Positions 29,369-37,945 of a stretch of DNA of 64,000 nucleotides are shown here, piece by piece (position 1 is the stretch's first letter; each line of letters begins with the position of its first letter). The position numbers were made by a program, and so were the translations under genes. The notes below the pieces were generated by a model, which worked only from the letters and a program-made list of their open reading frames with translations, was not told the origin of the DNA and ran no database searches. Origin of the DNA: Alcaligenaceae bacterium (lineage in GTDB: Bacteria; Pseudomonadota; Gammaproteobacteria; Burkholderiales; Burkholderiaceae_B); NCBI GenBank assembly GCA_013416445.1, contig JACCER010000006.1, forward strand, positions 1 through 64,000, given 5' to 3'.

Positions 29369-29412
29369 TTGCTTAAAACAAGGGTTAACCCTATAATAGG
29401 GATAACCCTTGT
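29369..29412 (+). promoter_or_regulatory. Promoter with a 35-bp palindrome over its -10 box
   Basis: A perfect TATAAT (29392-29397) lies 17 bases after TTGCTT (29369-29374). Centred on the TATAAT is a palindrome from 29378 to 29412: left arm ACAAGGGTTAACCCTA, right arm TAGGGATAACCCTTGT, 15 of 16 pairs matching around TAA. An inner CCCTA/TAGGG repeat is nested in it. The geometry suggests an operator that covers RNA polymerase's -10 contact. Confidence 0.7.
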
Positions 29413-29443
29413 AAAGGTGCTCATTCAAGCTAAGAGGATACTC

Positions 29444-29614
29444 ATGATCAACGTACGCCAAGACATCCGTTTAACCGACGAACTCGAGCGTCAGCTCATG
29501 ATGCGAGCCATCGAAGAACAATTCCGTTTTCGTCCTGCTGTGGCACTGAAAGGCTTGTTCGCCAAGATCGCTGTGTTGCTGTCCAGCGAAAAGACGGTTG
29601 CACACCGCGCATAG
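29444..29614 (+). CDS. Small hypothetical protein (56 aa)
   Basis: The product is MINVRQDIRLTDELERQLMM followed by RAIEEQFRFRPAVALKGLFAKIAVLL (given in part) and a polar tail. It has an amphipathic, charged first half and a hydrophobic helix near residues 33-47 with basic residues, which could bind membranes or form a helical dimer. I do not recognise the family. The ATG at 29444 follows AAGAGG, so the longer frame from 29369 is rejected; that frame would also start upstream of the -10 box. The strong promoter and palindrome just upstream support it as a real, regulated gene. Confidence 0.7.
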   Translation: MINVRQDIRLTDELERQLMMRAIEEQFRFRPAVALKGLFAKIAVLLSSEKTVAHRA

Positions 29615-29677
29615 CGCCGACATCCCTGCGGCATTTGCGGGATAATAGCGCCTGTTCCCGCCTTTACCTTCTCTGCA

Positions 29678-30199
29678 ATGCCAAAACCCACCCCGCTTAC
29701 CACCACTCCCAGCCGCCTGCGCCGCTTTGCCTGCATGATGTATGAAGGTGTGCTGCTGTTTGGCGTGGTCTTCCTTGCCAGCTACCTGTTCGACACTCTT
29801 ACTCAAAGCCGTGACGCACTCATGCTGCGCCACGGCAGGCAAGCCATTGTCTTTATCGCCGCAGGCATCTATTTCATTATGTGCTGGCGCGGGCGCGGCC
29901 AGACACTGCCTATGAAAACCTGGAATATCCAGTTGGTAGACCGCAATGGCGCCAGCCCCAGCACCCAGCGCCTGATCCTGCGCTACATATTGCTATGGCC
30001 CCTGCCTCTATTCGCCGCCCTGCTGGTGCTGGGCGCTTCGCGCCTTACCGGCTACAGTTCCACCGACCTGCTTATCGTCTTTGCTCCGTTCAGCATCTTT
30101 ATCTGGACATGGTTCGACCCCGAACAGCAATTTCTGCATGATCGCCTGCTTGGCACCCGCCTGGCCGACGCAAAACAGGCATTTCGCCCCCCCGTATAA
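29678..30199 (+). CDS. RDD-family membrane protein
   Basis: A 173-aa protein with three to four hydrophobic segments. It contains RRFACMMYEGVLLFG (about 14-28), GQTLPMKTWNIQLVDRNG (about 74-91) and FLHDRLLGTRLA near the end, the three landmarks of the RDD family; the first aspartate of the RDD name is replaced here. Members are poorly characterised membrane proteins, some linked to ion or osmolyte transport. It stands alone between the 56-aa gene and an acyl-CoA synthetase gene. Confidence 0.85.
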   Translation: MPKPTPLTTTPSRLRRFACMMYEGVLLFGVVFLASYLFDTLTQSRDALMLRHGRQAIVFIAAGIYFIMCWRGRGQTLPMKTWNIQLVDRNGASPSTQRLILRYILLWPLPLFAALLVLGASRLTGYSSTDLLIVFAPFSIFIWTWFDPEQQFLHDRLLGTRLADAKQAFRPPV

Positions 30200-30313
30200 A
30201 CCCTAAATCATCCGCTTTCCGGCCCTCAGGCATTGCAGAGATGCCGCGAGTCGTTCATGCTTGCGAATAAAAGGAGATTGTCCTTTCCGCAGGCCTGTTG
30301 AACCCACAAGACA

Positions 30314-31969
30314 ATGAACGACCAATACTCGGAGCTTTACCCGACTTACCAATGGTTTGTCCCCCCACTATTCAACATCGCGCAAGCGTGTGTGCACCGC
30401 TGGGCGGAAAACCCGCTCGAAGGCCGACGCATAGCCATCTTTCACGAAGACGAAAACGGTCAGCGCAAAGTCTGGACCTACTCCCGCCTCTCGGAAACTA
30501 CTAACCAGCTAGCCAACGGCCTGATCAAAATGGGTGTACAACCCGGTGATCGCGTTGCCCTCATCATGGGGCAGCGTCCCGAAGCGGTGGCAGCCTATAT
30601 GGCCATCCTCAGCGTTGGCGCAATCGCCCTGCCCCTGTCCGCGCTATTCGGCGCCGATGGTCTGGCCATGCGTCTGCGCGATGCCGAGGCACGCGTAGCC
30701 ATTGTCGATGCATACAGCGGGCCCGACCTGCTGCAGGCACAAATGCAATGCCCGGCACTATCACAGATCATTGCCCTGGAATTCCAGCACGACGCCGTCA
30801 TTCCCTGGCGCACTCTGCTGGCGCGCCAACCCACCAGCTTCAAAACCGTGGTCACCCGTGCCGACAGCCCCGCTCTGCTGCTTTATACCTCTGGCACAAC
30901 AGGCTCACCCAAAGGAGCCTTGCTTGCACACCACAGCCTCATAGGCAATCTGCCCGGTTTTGTTGCATCGCAAAACTGGTTTCCAAAAAAATCCGATGTT
31001 TTCTGGAGCCCGGCCGACTGGACCTGGACGGGCGGCCTGATGGACGCCCTGCTTCCCACCTTGTATTTTGGCCAGGCTATCGTTGGCACCCTGGGCCGCT
31101 TTTCCGCCAGGCGCTCTCTGGAAATCATGGAACGCTATCAAGTCACCAACACTTTCCTGTTTCCCACCGCCCTCAAACTCATGATGCAAGAAGTTCCTGC
31201 GCCACGTGAACACTACAAACTGGTCTTGCGCGCTATTATGGCGGCGGGCGAAAGCGTGGGCCAGGTGGTGTTCGACTGGTGCCAGACGGCGCTGGGGGTC
31301 ACGCCCAACGAAATGTTCGGGCAAACCGAAATGAATTACCTGGTCGGCAACAGCTACCAAAAATGGCTGGCCAAACCCGGCAGCATAGGCCGGCCCTACC
31401 CCGGCCACCAAGTTGCCGTGCTCGACCCGCAAGGCCAGCCTTGCCCGGTTGATGCCATAGGCGAAATCGCCCTGAACCGCCACGACATGCACGGGTACCC
31501 CGACCCCATCCTGTTCCTAGGCTACTGGCGCAACGACGCCGCCACACAAGAAAAATTCATTGGCGACTGGTGCCTTACTGGCGACCTGGCCTCGGTCGAT
31601 AAAGACGGCTATTTTTGGTATGCCGGGCGCAGCGATGATGTTTTCAAAAGCTCAGGATACCGTATCGGCCCTGGCGAAATCGAAAACTGCCTGCTAAGCC
31701 ACCCGGCTGTCGCCAACGCCGCCGTGGTTCCCAAGCCCGACAACACGCGCGGCACCCTGATCAAAGCCTATATCGTACTGGCCAGCAACGCGCGCAAGCT
31801 TGATCCGGCAGACTTGCAAAAAGAACTTCAAGAGCACGTAAAAAGTCGGCTTGCCCCCTACCAGATGCCGCGCGAAATCGAATTCGTCGACAGCCTGCCC
31901 TTGACCAGCACAGGCAAAATCCGCCGCCACGTACTGCGTGCTCGTGAACAGCAACGTAGGTCAGATTAG
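30314..31969 (+). CDS. AMP-forming acyl-CoA synthetase
   Basis: The 551-aa enzyme activates a carboxylic acid to its CoA thioester by way of an acyl-adenylate. It has the P-loop YTSGTTGSPKGALL (about 197-210), FGQTEMNYLVGN, TGDLASVDKDGYFWYAGRSDD and the catalytic lysine motif LTSTGKIRR near the C-terminus. It resembles acetyl/medium-chain acyl-CoA synthetases; the acid used is unknown. The last residues RRSD and the TAG stop are encoded by a REP-like repeat. AAAGGA-GATTG-TCCTTT, a small inverted repeat, lies at 30270-30286 upstream. Confidence 0.9.
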   Translation: MNDQYSELYPTYQWFVPPLFNIAQACVHRWAENPLEGRRIAIFHEDENGQRKVWTYSRLSETTNQLANGLIKMGVQPGDRVALIMGQRPEAVAAYMAILSVGAIALPLSALFGADGLAMRLRDAEARVAIVDAYSGPDLLQAQMQCPALSQIIALEFQHDAVIPWRTLLARQPTSFKTVVTRADSPALLLYTSGTTGSPKGALLAHHSLIGNLPGFVASQNWFPKKSDVFWSPADWTWTGGLMDALLPTLYFGQAIVGTLGRFSARRSLEIMERYQVTNTFLFPTALKLMMQEVPAPREHYKLVLRAIMAAGESVGQVVFDWCQTALGVTPNEMFGQTEMNYLVGNSYQKWLAKPGSIGRPYPGHQVAVLDPQGQPCPVDAIGEIALNRHDMHGYPDPILFLGYWRNDAATQEKFIGDWCLTGDLASVDKDGYFWYAGRSDDVFKSSGYRIGPGEIENCLLSHPAVANAAVVPKPDNTRGTLIKAYIVLASNARKLDPADLQKELQEHVKSRLAPYQMPREIEFVDSLPLTSTGKIRRHVLRAREQQRRSD

Positions 31970-31992
31970 CGCCTCAGGCGCGTAATCTGACA
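31956..31992 (+). repeat. REP-like repeat encoding the end of the acyl-CoA synthetase gene
   Basis: GTAGGTCAGATTAGCGCC and GGCGCGTAATCTGACA. Relative to the consensus both arms changed together (CGG to CAG, CCG to CTG), so the stem stays paired. The stop codon TAG at 31967-31969 is inside it. Confidence 0.88.
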
Positions 31993-32022
31993 TCAACCGG
32001 AAACAACAGAAAGCATCCGCTT

Positions 32023-32043
32023 ATAGGCTAAAATTCAGCCTAT
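32023..32043 (+). promoter_or_regulatory. Hairpin overlapping the hslO start codon
   Basis: ATAGGCT and AGCCTAT form a perfect 7-bp stem around seven bases; the right arm runs into the hslO ATG (32042). TAAAAT inside the loop resembles a -10 box, which would make a nearly leaderless message. Function unproven. Confidence 0.35.
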
Positions 32044-32965
32044 GACTGATCAACTGAAAAAGTATTTATTGCCTGACCAAAGCACTCGGGTGCAAGCAGT
32101 CAGGCTTACCTCTGCATGGCAGGCCGGCCTGGTTCATCAACACTACCCTGAATGCGTACAGCGCCTGTTGGGCGAACTGGTCGCGGCCGCTGTGTTGCTG
32201 GCAAGCAATATCAAATTCGACGGCGCGCTGGTATTGCAACTGCAAGGCGACGGACCCATCGCGCTGATTGTGGTCGAATGTACAGCACAGCTTGCCATAC
32301 GCGCAACGGTAAGTCTGCGCGAGGGACATGACATCCCCGCCAATGGCACGCTGCAGTCCTTGCTGAACTCCCAAGGGCAGGGCCGCTTCGTTGTCGTGCT
32401 TGATCCCAACCGCGACACCACCGACCTGGAACCCTACCAAGGGGTAGTCCCCATGGAAGGCGATACCGTTGCGCAAGTGCTGGAATTATATATGCGCAAC
32501 TCAGAACAACTCGATACGCGCCTTTGGCTGGCCTCCGATGCTGAAAATTCGTCGGGCCTGCTGTTGCAACGCTTGCCCAGCCAGGGCGGCACTGCGGGCC
32601 ACGACCAGGAATCACACGACGAAACCTGGACTCGCATCTGTCATCTGGCTGGCACCGTCAAGCAAGACGAACTGCTGTCACTAGACACCGACACCCTGAT
32701 ACACCGCCTGTTCTGGGAAGAAGATCTGGTCGTCTACGAACCTCACGCTGTACGCTGGCACTGCCCTTGCTCTCGCGAGCGGGTTGCTGGCATGTTGCGA
32801 ATGCTGGGCCGCGAGGAAATTGCTGACATTCTCACCGAGCGCAATACAATCGATATTGCCTGCAACTTTTGCGGCAAACCTTATCGGTTCGATGCCATAG
32901 ATTGCGCCAGTCTTTTCGTCGACAACCTGGGGACTGTACAAGGCGATGACAAATCGGTGCACTAG
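32042..32965 (+). CDS. hslO: Redox-regulated chaperone Hsp33
   Basis: The 307-aa Hsp33 protects proteins from aggregation under oxidative stress. Four zinc-binding cysteines are present as CPC (241, 243) and CNFC (274, 277); when oxidised to disulphides they release zinc and switch the chaperone on. The N-terminal substrate-binding domain includes ALVLQLQGDGPIALIVVEC. It is full length. Upstream is a REP-like repeat and a 7-bp hairpin at the start codon. Positions 32966-33101 downstream hold nothing I recognise. Confidence 0.96.
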   Translation: MTDQLKKYLLPDQSTRVQAVRLTSAWQAGLVHQHYPECVQRLLGELVAAAVLLASNIKFDGALVLQLQGDGPIALIVVECTAQLAIRATVSLREGHDIPANGTLQSLLNSQGQGRFVVVLDPNRDTTDLEPYQGVVPMEGDTVAQVLELYMRNSEQLDTRLWLASDAENSSGLLLQRLPSQGGTAGHDQESHDETWTRICHLAGTVKQDELLSLDTDTLIHRLFWEEDLVVYEPHAVRWHCPCSRERVAGMLRMLGREEIADILTERNTIDIACNFCGKPYRFDAIDCASLFVDNLGTVQGDDKSVH

Positions 32966-33101
32966 GGTACCAAGGCCGGCTAGATGATCTGTGGCGCTTC
33001 AAGCTCACACATGCGATCTAACCAGCCTACCCTAACTTGAAAATGAACGCTTTAAGAAAATACTGCATGCCTTATTCTTAAAATTGTTCGAAAAATACAA
33101 A

Positions 33102-34124
33102 TTATTTTTGTTGCTTGTCTATAGCTTCGAGCAACAGTTCAACTGCTTTCTTTCCTGCATGACCTCTCTTTTCAAGGTTCTCGGCCCACTCATCACGAAC
33201 CTCCTTGAAAATAACATCTAGTTTTCCCTGGTCCGCTTTATCGAACTCAACCATCTTAACGCCCTTGGCCTTCACCTTTTCCATATCTTCCTGGTTTAAA
33301 TCTTGTATCATCACGCAAGCCTTGGGCACAATCTCGTTTGCCGCTTGAGTCATTGCCTGCTGGATATTTTCAGGAAGTCGTTCCCAACTCTTTTTATTGA
33401 AAAAGTACCCCAGTACTGCTGTGCCGAGATCAAAATTGTTAGTGGAATATTTAACAACCTCCTCAATCCCATAAGGAGGAACGCTGGAAAAACTAAGCGC
33501 ACTGCCGTCTATGGTCCCGCGCGACAACGCATCCCTGATCTCAGTTGCTGTCATAGATACTGGCGTGGCGCCCAATTTCAAGAGAGTTAGTTCTTTTATG
33601 TCACCTGATGTTCGAATTTTCATTCCCTTAAACGAGTCGACATTGTTAACTGCTCGCTTCACGGATTGGATTTGATATGGCGCCAGGCTAAGCGGCATGA
33701 GCATCATCACTTGCTGTTTGGATAAATTTTCCTTATCCAAGAATGCTCCTGGCTTGGTAATATCCCAATAAGCCATGGTGCCGGTACAAGGTGAATTGGC
33801 GATGCCAGGCATCTCACCGACAGTAGACAATGGCAATTTATCTGGGGTGTAAGAAGGCACAAAATACGCGATATCCGCTCCGCCACTTTGCAGCAAAGCG
33901 AGCATATCTTTTTCTTTGCCCAATTGCTCAGCTGGGTAATAGTCAAATACAACTTCCTTGTTTGTGAGTTCTACCACCCTATCCATCCAAGGCATTATCA
34001 AGGCCTTTGCAATAAAATGATTGACGGGAAGGCTATCAGCTACACGCAGACTCACAGCGGCCGTAGCGTTCAAGGATGTCGCAAGCGCCCCAACGAAAAA
34101 CAGCGTCTTTTTTATATTAAACAT
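33102..34124 (-). CDS. dctP: TRAP transporter substrate-binding protein (DctP family)
   Basis: The 340-aa product has a signal peptide (about 1-23, ending ATAA) and the TRAP periplasmic fold: YPAEQLGKEKDMLALLQSGGADIAY near 63-87 and KGMKIRTSGDIKELTLLKLGATPVSM near 165-190, in which the conserved arginine (KIRTSG) clamps the ligand's carboxylate. It captures an organic acid for the DctQM permease. GGGGGAATG precedes the ATG. The gene is visibly AT-richer than those outside the 33-37.8 kb cluster. The neighbouring amidase suggests an acid/amide substrate, but the ligand is not known. Confidence 0.93.
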   Translation of the reverse strand: MFNIKKTLFFVGALATSLNATAAVSLRVADSLPVNHFIAKALIMPWMDRVVELTNKEVVFDYYPAEQLGKEKDMLALLQSGGADIAYFVPSYTPDKLPLSTVGEMPGIANSPCTGTMAYWDITKPGAFLDKENLSKQQVMMLMPLSLAPYQIQSVKRAVNNVDSFKGMKIRTSGDIKELTLLKLGATPVSMTATEIRDALSRGTIDGSALSFSSVPPYGIEEVVKYSTNNFDLGTAVLGYFFNKKSWERLPENIQQAMTQAANEIVPKACVMIQDLNQEDMEKVKAKGVKMVEFDKADQGKLDVIFKEVRDEWAENLEKRGHAGKKAVELLLEAIDKQQK

Positions 34125-34244
34125 TACATTCCCCCTTTAAAGAATAATAAAACAACTATGAAAGTAGTTTGAGGGCCGCTGGCCATAATTCCAATATATT
34201 GCTTGCTAGTAATTTTTTAAGAGCCCAGGCCTTTTCGATTATTT

Positions 34245-35528
34245 CTACATCGAGTTTGGCAGCCATAAAACCAATGACGGGAATAAGGTCAGTATTGCAA
34301 TGACCAATATATGCGCGTAAAAATGAGGAGCTACTCCTCTGAATATTTCCCCGATTGGCCTTCCTGTGTATCTAGCCACTATAAACACGTTCATACCCAT
34401 AGGCGGGGTAATCATTCCCACTTCCGCCGCAACAATGACAACAACCCCAAACCACACTGGATCAAAGCCCAAGCTGATGACAACAGGAAGAATTATTGGA
34501 ACTGTCAGGATCAATATTGCAACTTGATCCATAAAGAACCCCAAGATAATATAGCCCAACAATATGATCGCCATAATTGCCAATGCTGGCAGCGGCAACA
34601 TGTCTATCCAATTAACCAAAGTATTGGTTACGCGTGAAACGGTAAGGAAATATCCAAAAATCTGGGCGCCAACCATAATAAATAAAATCATGGCTGTCGT
34701 ATGCACCGTATTCAAAAGAGCTTGAGCCAGCTTGAAAAAAGATAAGCTCCGCTTATGCAGAGCGATCAAGAAGGCAAAAAACGCACCAATTCCAGCAGAC
34801 TCCGTTGGGGTTGCTATTCCCGTATAAATAAGCCCGGTAACAGCGAATAACAACAGCAACATGGGGCCGGTGTTTTTTAGCGAATAGATTTTTTCACGCA
34901 ACGAATACGAAGAACCTTTTGGCGCCGCCTTGGGATCCAACGTCACGATGACTGCAATTGTCAAAATAATGGTCACCGTCACCAAAATTCCAGGCACAAC
35001 ACCGCCAATAAGCAGTTTGCCCACGGGAATATTGGCTATGACCCCAAAAAGAATCAAGGCAATCGATGGGGGAATAAGCATCGCCAGTGTACCGGAAATA
35101 GCAACGGCACCGCCCGCTACCTTAGGGTCATAACCCTTTTCTATCATGGCGGGTAGCGATGTGGAGGCCAAGGTAGCTGCTGCTGCTGTGCTTGAACCGC
35201 TGATCGCTGCAAACCCTGCTCCTGCTAAGGCGGTTGCCATTGCCAAACCGCCACGTACGCGCCCAACCCATATTGATGCAGACTGAAATAGATCGCGCGC
35301 TATCCCAGAAACGATGACAAATTCCGCCATGAGTATGAAGAGTGGAATAGTTATAATTTCATAGTTATTGACGCTGCTTAATGGGGATGTGCGTAAAATA
35401 CTGAAAAGAATAATGTCATTTCCAAGTACCCACAACCCTATTGCCCCAGACACTCCCATGGCTAAAGCAACTGGAAAGCCTATCACCAGAAAAAACACCA
35501 ACAACCCTAGCCCCAGTGCAATAACCAT
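34245..35528 (-). CDS. dctM: TRAP transporter large permease (DctM family)
   Basis: The 427-aa membrane protein has about twelve hydrophobic segments, with FPVALAMGVSGAIGLW early, SGSSTAAAATLASTSLPAMIEKGYD (in part) near residue 117, a tract typical of the ion-transporter superfamily, and GMITPPMGMNVFIVA near the end. It is the ion-coupled channel of the TRAP system. A 120-base gap separates it from dctP. The 169-base gap to dctQ is unusually long for this gene pair and holds no ORF I accept. Confidence 0.95.
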   Translation of the reverse strand: MVIALGLGLLVFFLVIGFPVALAMGVSGAIGLWVLGNDIILFSILRTSPLSSVNNYEIITIPLFILMAEFVIVSGIARDLFQSASIWVGRVRGGLAMATALAGAGFAAISGSSTAAAATLASTSLPAMIEKGYDPKVAGGAVAISGTLAMLIPPSIALILFGVIANIPVGKLLIGGVVPGILVTVTIILTIAVIVTLDPKAAPKGSSYSLREKIYSLKNTGPMLLLLFAVTGLIYTGIATPTESAGIGAFFAFLIALHKRSLSFFKLAQALLNTVHTTAMILFIMVGAQIFGYFLTVSRVTNTLVNWIDMLPLPALAIMAIILLGYIILGFFMDQVAILILTVPIILPVVISLGFDPVWFGVVVIVAAEVGMITPPMGMNVFIVARYTGRPIGEIFRGVAPHFYAHILVIAILTLFPSLVLWLPNSM

Positions 35529-35697
35529 AACTCTTACCTATTCACCCTATATTCAATTTTGCTTGTTATTTGTTATCGCTACGACTTGAGCAAGCGGTAG
35601 TACATTGTGTTGGTCAAATGACCAAAATATGGGCCACAACCCATGCGAACGGAAATTTTGGGGGCGACACAACATGAGCGACATTGACTTGCAGACG

Positions 35698-36243
35698 CTA
35701 CTGACTAGGCGTGACAGCCAAGCTATCGCCGTTGATCAGTGCTTTTGTGTAGGCTAAGACACGCATCAGGCATCGTAGCACCATAAAGAAGCAGCCGAGG
35801 CAAACAAGCAGATATGTTACCCACGTTGGCCAAGGAACAGTCATGCTGATGATTTCATTATTTGTCCAGCTTGCCAGGAAACGTTCCAAGTATTTCCATA
35901 AGATCAAGCCCATTAATATGGCCGCCATAATATAACCGACGACCATGCCACCATTAATGACAAATTTTGGCAAGTATGGTTGAAAAACATCAATCGCAAT
36001 ATGAGTATTGATTCTTAGCCCATCTGCAATAGCTAGATAAAAAACGGCAACAATCAAATAAGAACTGATAATACTGTGCGTCCAGTTCAATGGGCTATCT
36101 AGAAAGTATCTCATAAAAACTGCAATCACCACTATCATCATCAGCACGAAGACGGACATCGCGGATACCGCGCACAACCCACGCTCAAAAATATACAGCA
36201 CGCCGATTTTCGCCGGATTTTTCTCTTTTTTTATATCAGTCAA
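35698..36243 (-). CDS. dctQ: TRAP transporter small permease (DctQ family)
   Basis: The 181-aa protein has four membrane segments with the DctQ pattern (VFMRYFLDSPLNWTHSIISS near 43-62, then ADGLRINTHIAIDVFQPYLP). The start codon is TTG at 36243, supported by a GGGGAGGGGATAGGG tract just upstream. It partners DctM in TRAP uptake. The amidase gene ends 52 bases upstream on the same strand, so amidase-dctQ-dctM-dctP read as one unit. Confidence 0.9.
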   Translation of the reverse strand: MTDIKKEKNPAKIGVLYIFERGLCAVSAMSVFVLMMIVVIAVFMRYFLDSPLNWTHSIISSYLIVAVFYLAIADGLRINTHIAIDVFQPYLPKFVINGGMVVGYIMAAILMGLILWKYLERFLASWTNNEIISMTVPWPTWVTYLLVCLGCFFMVLRCLMRVLAYTKALINGDSLAVTPSQ

Positions 36244-36295
36244 ACCCTATCCCCTCCCCGGCCTACAGCCCATACTCTTAAAAACCAACAGGCCA

Positions 36296-37696
36296 CTATT
36301 GCTCTGCTTGATGATATAAATTCTGTATTTGAGTCTGGTAGCAGTGACCAATGCGCAAGACTGTTGACTCTTGATAACGCTTGCCTATTATTTGAAGAGA
36401 GGTCGGCAAGCCTTGCGTATCAATACCGTTTGGTATGGCAAGAGAACACAAGTTAAAGAAGTTCGCAAAGCGCGTATATACCGATGGATTTACCAAAAGA
36501 TCTATTTCGTCAATGGCAGGTGCGGTGCTTACAGTGGTAGGCGTCAAAATCGCGTCGATATCTGCCATGGTTGCATCCAGAATGCTCATGTAATGCCTAC
36601 GCTTCATGAGCACAGACAAATACTCTTGCGACGATATATTGCGCCCTTCGGTCAACCTTGAGCGAATGTCTGCATTCATTTCCAGCGAGATATCGTCGAC
36701 TTCCTTATGGCGTACCGCATATCCCTCTGCGAATAAAATGATGCTGCTTAGCTCAACAATATCAGAAAAAGTATAAGGCAATGATATATCTACGATTTCT
36801 GCGCCTATTTTTGACAATCCCGCCAGGGATGCATCATAGGCCTTAAGCACGTCGGGAGAAAAAGCAGCCCTGTCATTGTCGTTTATTCGTGCAAACCTCA
36901 GGCCCTTAACTCCTCGATTGAGTTGCTCGAAATTATCTTGGGGCGGGGTGCGCTGAGTTCTTACATCGTGGAGATCTGGCCCTTGTATTGCTGAATACAG
37001 CAAGGCCGCGTCCTCTGCCGAATTCGCCATCGGCCCCACGGTGTCGAGGGTTCGACTTAATGGCGACACCCCATGAGTGCTTACTCGGCCAATTGTTGTC
37101 TTGAGCCCTGTCAGGCCACACCACGAAGAAGGGATGCGTACAGAACCTCCTGTATCTGTCCCGATTGCCCAAGGGACCATGCCCGCGGCAACCGCAACTG
37201 CCGAACCGCTGCTTGAACCACCCGGAGCACGAACAACAGCCATATCTCGAGGGTTGCGCGGAGTACCCATAGTTGAATTAAGACCCCACCCGCTAGCGGC
37301 AAATTCAGTCAAATGCGTCTTGCCAATGATAATCAGCCCTTGTTCTATAAGACGACGCGCAACGGTTCCGGTACAGGTCGATATTCTATTACGCCATATC
37401 ACGCTGCCATCGGTCATATTTTTACCGTTGATATCGATCATATCTTTGATCGCTATAGGTATGCCGTGCAAGGGACCCACGCGGTGACCGGACTTAATAG
37501 CTTTATGCGCCGCTTCTGCCGCCAACCGAGCATCATTTTCATATACTTCAGTGAAGGCATGAAGCTCCCCATTTTGCCTGGAAATTCGATCTAGGCATAT
37601 GTCAATAAGATCTACCGGAGATATTTTTTGATCTGCAATGGCAGCCGACATTTTTCGTACAGACCAAGCTGTCGAATTCAAATCTATAAGCTTCAT
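36296..37696 (-). CDS. Amidase (amidase-signature family)
   Basis: The 466-aa enzyme has the Ser-cisSer-Lys triad of the amidase-signature family: Lys84 in IPIAIKDMID, Ser161 in GGSSSGSAVAVAAG and nucleophile Ser185 in GTDTGGSVRIPS. Family members hydrolyse a wide range of amides; the resemblance to GatA is general and no gatB or gatC is nearby. As the first gene of the TRAP cluster it may release or process the transported acid. I chose ATG 37696 over TTG 37708. Like the TRAP genes it is more AT-rich than its surroundings. The 249 bases upstream (to 37945) are AT-rich and non-coding. Confidence 0.9.
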   Translation of the reverse strand: MKLIDLNSTAWSVRKMSAAIADQKISPVDLIDICLDRISRQNGELHAFTEVYENDARLAAEAAHKAIKSGHRVGPLHGIPIAIKDMIDINGKNMTDGSVIWRNRISTCTGTVARRLIEQGLIIIGKTHLTEFAASGWGLNSTMGTPRNPRDMAVVRAPGGSSSGSAVAVAAGMVPWAIGTDTGGSVRIPSSWCGLTGLKTTIGRVSTHGVSPLSRTLDTVGPMANSAEDAALLYSAIQGPDLHDVRTQRTPPQDNFEQLNRGVKGLRFARINDNDRAAFSPDVLKAYDASLAGLSKIGAEIVDISLPYTFSDIVELSSIILFAEGYAVRHKEVDDISLEMNADIRSRLTEGRNISSQEYLSVLMKRRHYMSILDATMADIDAILTPTTVSTAPAIDEIDLLVNPSVYTRFANFFNLCSLAIPNGIDTQGLPTSLQIIGKRYQESTVLRIGHCYQTQIQNLYHQAEQ

Positions 37697-37945
37697 GGAG
37701 TTTCTCAAAATACATCGTGGCCAGTTCTAATTATATTTTTTTTGAAATGGCTCTGATAAATTTAATTTAGATTAACATCAATTGATTACATACTTGGAGC
37801 AGTGACCTGTCAACCTAACGTTTACCCTTGAACATATATGGATTTATTATTATTTTTCAAAAAAGATAAAAACCGTTGCTAAGACCAAACCATCCACGCA
37901 TTTCCCACTATCGACGCCTTGCCAAAACACCTTCACACTGGCGTC

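Noticed and set aside
35674-35757. Short plus-strand frame beginning MSDIDLQTLLTRRD
   Set aside because: It is 27 codons long, overlaps dctQ antisense, and has no clear ribosome site; it probably arises by chance.
36296-37696. GatA subunit of the tRNA amidotransferase
   Set aside because: gatB and gatC are absent, and the gene is tied to a TRAP transporter, so a general amidase is more likely.
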